Below, one piece after another: positions 15,235 to 16,923 of a stretch of 16,923 bases of DNA (within the stretch, counting starts at the first letter, position 1; each line of letters opens with the position of its first letter). The notes beneath the pieces were generated by a model, which worked only from the letters and a program-made list of their open reading frames with translations, did no database searches and had not been told where the DNA came from. The translations under genes were made by a program, and so were the position numbers. The DNA lies in contig JAICSD010000031.1 in assembly GCA_025937075.1 (NCBI GenBank), positions 1 to 16,923 on the forward strand. The letters run 5' to 3'. The stretch comes from Vicinamibacteria bacterium (GTDB lineage Bacteria; Acidobacteriota; Vicinamibacteria; Vicinamibacterales; 2-12-FULL-66-21).

Positions 15235-15241
15235 CTCCTCC
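15235..15241 (-). promoter_or_regulatory. Shine-Dalgarno that moves the receptor start to GTG 15228
   Basis: GGAGGAG on the minus strand has a six-base spacer to GTG. It overlaps the in-frame ATG at 15243, making that ATG an unlikely start. Confidence 0.7.
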
Positions 15242-15285
15242 ATGACGGCAGCCAGTCCGAACGGCTACCGATTTATCGTGGAGGA

Positions 15286-15313
15286 TTAATACATAAGGAT
15301 TAGCGGGGCACAA
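15286..15313 (-). promoter_or_regulatory. Candidate sigma-70-type promoter of the TonB receptor
   Basis: On the minus strand, TTGTGC (15308-15313) and TATTAA (15286-15291) are separated by 16 bp, about 58 bp before the GTG start. The area is AT-rich for this genome. Each element is an imperfect match, so confidence is low. An AGCGG/CCGCT repeat at 15303-15319 overlaps the -35 part. Confidence 0.35.
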
Positions 15314-15360
15314 TCCGCTGAAGAGGGACGAGCTGGTATGTCGAAAGATATATTCCTGTC

Positions 15361-15400
15361 GGTTCCGGGGTTCCAAGGTTCCAAGGTTCCAGGGTTCGAT
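15361..15400. repeat. Five-unit 8-bp tandem repeat (GGTTCCAA type)
   Basis: Units GGTTCCGG, GGTTCCAA, GGTTCCAA, GGTTCCAG and a decayed GGTTCGAT run with exact 8-bp period. The array starts one base after the TGA (15402-15404) of the response regulator gene, in the 173-bp gap before the TonB receptor. Confidence 0.85.
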
Positions 15401-15401
15401 G

Positions 15402-16031
15402 TCAGCTCCCCAATTGCACGATGCCCCGCTGCAGGGCGACCGTGACCGCCTCGGTCCGGTCCGCGGCTCCGAGCTTGCCGAGGATGCTGCTGACGTGCAG
15501 TTTCACCGTTCCTTCGGTGATGTCCAGCGATCTGGCGATTTCGCGGTTGCGGCGGCCGCCGACGAGCAGCCGCAGCACTTCGACCTCCCGCGTCGAGAGC
15601 TGCGAGCGGGAGACGCGGTCGGCCAGACGCGCGGCGACTTCGGGCGGAATGTGCCGCTGGCCCGCGGCCGCCTTGCGGATCGCGCGAATCAGCTCCTCGC
15701 GCTGCACGGACTTGACCAGGTACGCCAGCGCGCCCGCCTGCAGCGCGCCGTAGATCTCCTCGTCGCACACGTAGGTCGAGATCATGACCATCCGCGCGTC
15801 AGGGAACTCCGCGCGAATCGCTTGGATCGTCTCGGTGCCGCTGATGCCGGGAAGGCGCAGATCCATCAGCGTCACGTCGGGCCGATGCGTACGGAACAGC
15901 GCCCGCGCCTGATCTCCCGTGGATGCCTCCGCGCAGACGGTCATGTCGGGTTCGAGCGCGATGATGCTGGCCAGGCCCATGCGGACCAGGTAGTGATCGT
16001 CGACGAGCATGATCTTGAGCTTGTTCGTCAA
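15402..16031 (-). CDS. NarL/FixJ-type response regulator with LuxR-type HTH
   Basis: A 209-aa two-component regulator. Numbered from TTG 16031, the receiver has acidic residues D11 and D12, phosphoacceptor D57 (VTLMDLRLPG), S85/T86 and K107. The LuxR-type HTH is about 145-200 (LSTREVEVLRLL ... NREIARSLDITEGTVKLHVSSILGKL). TTG 16031 is chosen because it overlaps the kinase stop as TTGA and has GGAGG five bases upstream. The in-frame ATG 16043 would give 213 aa, but its own upstream sequence has no Shine-Dalgarno. The partner is the kinase directly upstream. The gene lies just before the TonB receptor, a plausible target, though no binding site was recognised. Confidence 0.93.
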   Translation of the reverse strand: MTNKLKIMLVDDHYLVRMGLASIIALEPDMTVCAEASTGDQARALFRTHRPDVTLMDLRLPGISGTETIQAIRAEFPDARMVMISTYVCDEEIYGALQAGALAYLVKSVQREELIRAIRKAAAGQRHIPPEVAARLADRVSRSQLSTREVEVLRLLVGGRRNREIARSLDITEGTVKLHVSSILGKLGAADRTEAVTVALQRGIVQLGS

Positions 16032-16923
16032 CTCGTCCTCCATGATTGATCGAGTACGCGCGTCACGAAATCCCGCGTCTCCAGCCGCGCCGCAGGCACC
16101 CTCACCGTCAGGCGTGTCCCGCTCGCGTCGCTCGCGATCTGCAGCGTGCCTCCGAGCTTGTCCACGCGTTCGCGGATCCCCGGCAGTCCGAAATGCGCGA
16201 AGGAGGAGTGCTCGGCCGCGTGCTCGATCCCGCAGCCGTTGTCTTCGACCGTCAGCGTGATCGCGTCTGCGCTGAACTGCAGTTGGATGTCGATCCGCTG
16301 CGCCCCGGAGTGTTTCAGGGCGTTCACGAGCGCCTCGAGGCCGATCCGCAGCAGGTGATGTTCGTGCGAGGCATCCAGACGGCGTACGGTGCCCTCCACG
16401 CGCACGTTGGCCGTGACGGAGCTGCCGGCGGTCATCTGGTGCGCGAGATCGGTGAGCGCGCCCGCAAGGTCCTGGCTCTCGAGCGCCTGCGAGCGCAGAT
16501 CCATGACGGAGCGCCGCGTCTCCTCCTGGCTGTACTGGAGCATCTGCCGCGCGATCTTGAGCGAGTGGCGCGCGGCCGCGGGGGAATCGTCCAGCGTCCC
16601 CGAAACTGCCTCGAGCTGCAGCGCGATCCCGGCGAGCCCCTGTTCGAGCGTGTCGTGCAGTTCGCGCCCGACGCGGCTGCGCTCGTTGAGCACGGCCTGG
16701 TACTGCTGGCGCTTTCGATTGGCGGTGGTGCGCACCCACCAGCCCGCGGCACAGGCGACCAACGCGAGCATCGTGACCATCACCATCGTGTGCCGCAGCG
16801 TCCACCACGGCGCAGACGCGATCACCTTGACGTCCTCGGGCGTGCGGAGGAACAGCCGGAAGGACGGCGGTGGGCCCCATTGGTACGAGTACACGCCGGT
16901 GACGGAGACGACGCTTCCCGGCC
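16028..16923 (-). CDS. Sensor histidine kinase, HisKA_3 type (5' end outside window)
   Basis: Membrane histidine kinase of the NarX/UhpB class, 5'-truncated by the window end: the frame stays open to 16923. Numbered from GTG 16894, a short sensor-side segment (GPPPSFRLFLRTPEDVKVI, about 7-25) precedes one membrane segment (about 34-54). The H-box is ELHDTLEQ with H80, and a coiled stretch of dimerisation helices follows. HATPase_c has N191 in its N-box (LEALVNALKHS), DNGCG at 218-222 and FGLPGIRERV at about 235-244. The segment before residue 1 (GSVVSVTG) reads as the same globular domain, so the real start is upstream. The stop TGA overlaps the start of the regulator. The signal sensed is unknown. 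Confidence 0.9.
   Translation of the reverse strand, partial: PGSVVSVTGVYSYQWGPPPSFRLFLRTPEDVKVIASAPWWTLRHTMVMVTMLALVACAAGWWVRTTANRKRQQYQAVLNERSRVGRELHDTLEQGLAGIALQLEAVSGTLDDSPAAARHSLKIARQMLQYSQEETRRSVMDLRSQALESQDLAGALTDLAHQMTAGSSVTANVRVEGTVRRLDASHEHHLLRIGLEALVNALKHSGAQRIDIQLQFSADAITLTVEDNGCGIEHAAEHSSFAHFGLPGIRERVDKLGGTLQIASDASGTRLTVRVPAARLETRDFVTRVLDQSWRTS
16037..16041 (-). promoter_or_regulatory. Shine-Dalgarno that selects the TTG start of the regulator
   Basis: GGAGG lies on the minus strand five bases before TTG 16031. It sits inside the last codons of the kinase and overlaps the alternative ATG at 16043. Confidence 0.6.

Noticed and set aside
16032..16880. Long open frame running into the response regulator from upstream (492 codons in all)
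   Set aside because: The part before the regulator is a shadow of the kinase gene, which has intact H, N and G boxes in another frame.

Overview
The window looks like a chromosomal segment of a GC-rich member of the Acidobacteriota, probably a Vicinamibacteria-type soil lineage. This is inferred from gene content: an Oar-like TonB receptor with an N-terminal carboxypeptidase-regulatory domain, tandem 'VWFA-related acidobacterial domain' proteins, a CRTAC1/ASPIC-UnbV protein, exported TPR proteins and a Tat-exported Gfo/Idh/MocA protein. There is no rRNA, tRNA, CRISPR array, insertion sequence or phage gene.

Layout, left to right. A perfect hairpin (2-24) closes a minus-strand CRTAC1 seven-bladed propeller gene (26-1777). 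Only 29 bp away, and divergent from it, is a plus-strand protein joining a CxxCH haem motif to a second seven-motif FG-GAP propeller (1807-3336). Its stop codon lies inside a 7-bp tandem repeat that places stop codons in all six frames. From 11446 down to 3440 runs a tightly packed minus-strand cluster, probably one transcription unit: TPR protein, a second TPR protein split by one in-frame TAG, two tandem VWFA paralogues, and a Tat-signal Gfo/Idh/MocA oxidoreductase. Spacings are a 4-nt overlap, 18, 33, 19 and 42 nt. Upstream, also minus-strand, are a 1217-aa TonB-dependent receptor (11575-15228) with its own hairpin terminator and a candidate promoter, and then a NarL/UhpB-type histidine kinase (cut by the window edge) coupled to a LuxR-type response regulator.

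Almost every product carries an export signal (Sec or Tat), so the locus mainly supplies the periplasm and outer membrane. A plausible reading is a sense-and-uptake locus: the two-component pair may control the receptor, the TPR and VWFA proteins may form a periplasmic scaffold, and the oxidoreductase may act on a sugar-like substrate. The substrate cannot be read from sequence.

The points most worth a second look are the amber codon that splits a conserved TPR protein, a similar amber near the end of the oxidoreductase, three unrelated short tandem repeats that each begin at or within a few bases of a stop codon, and paralogous VWFA proteins whose metal-site motif is eroded. No complete new defence or mobile system is visible.
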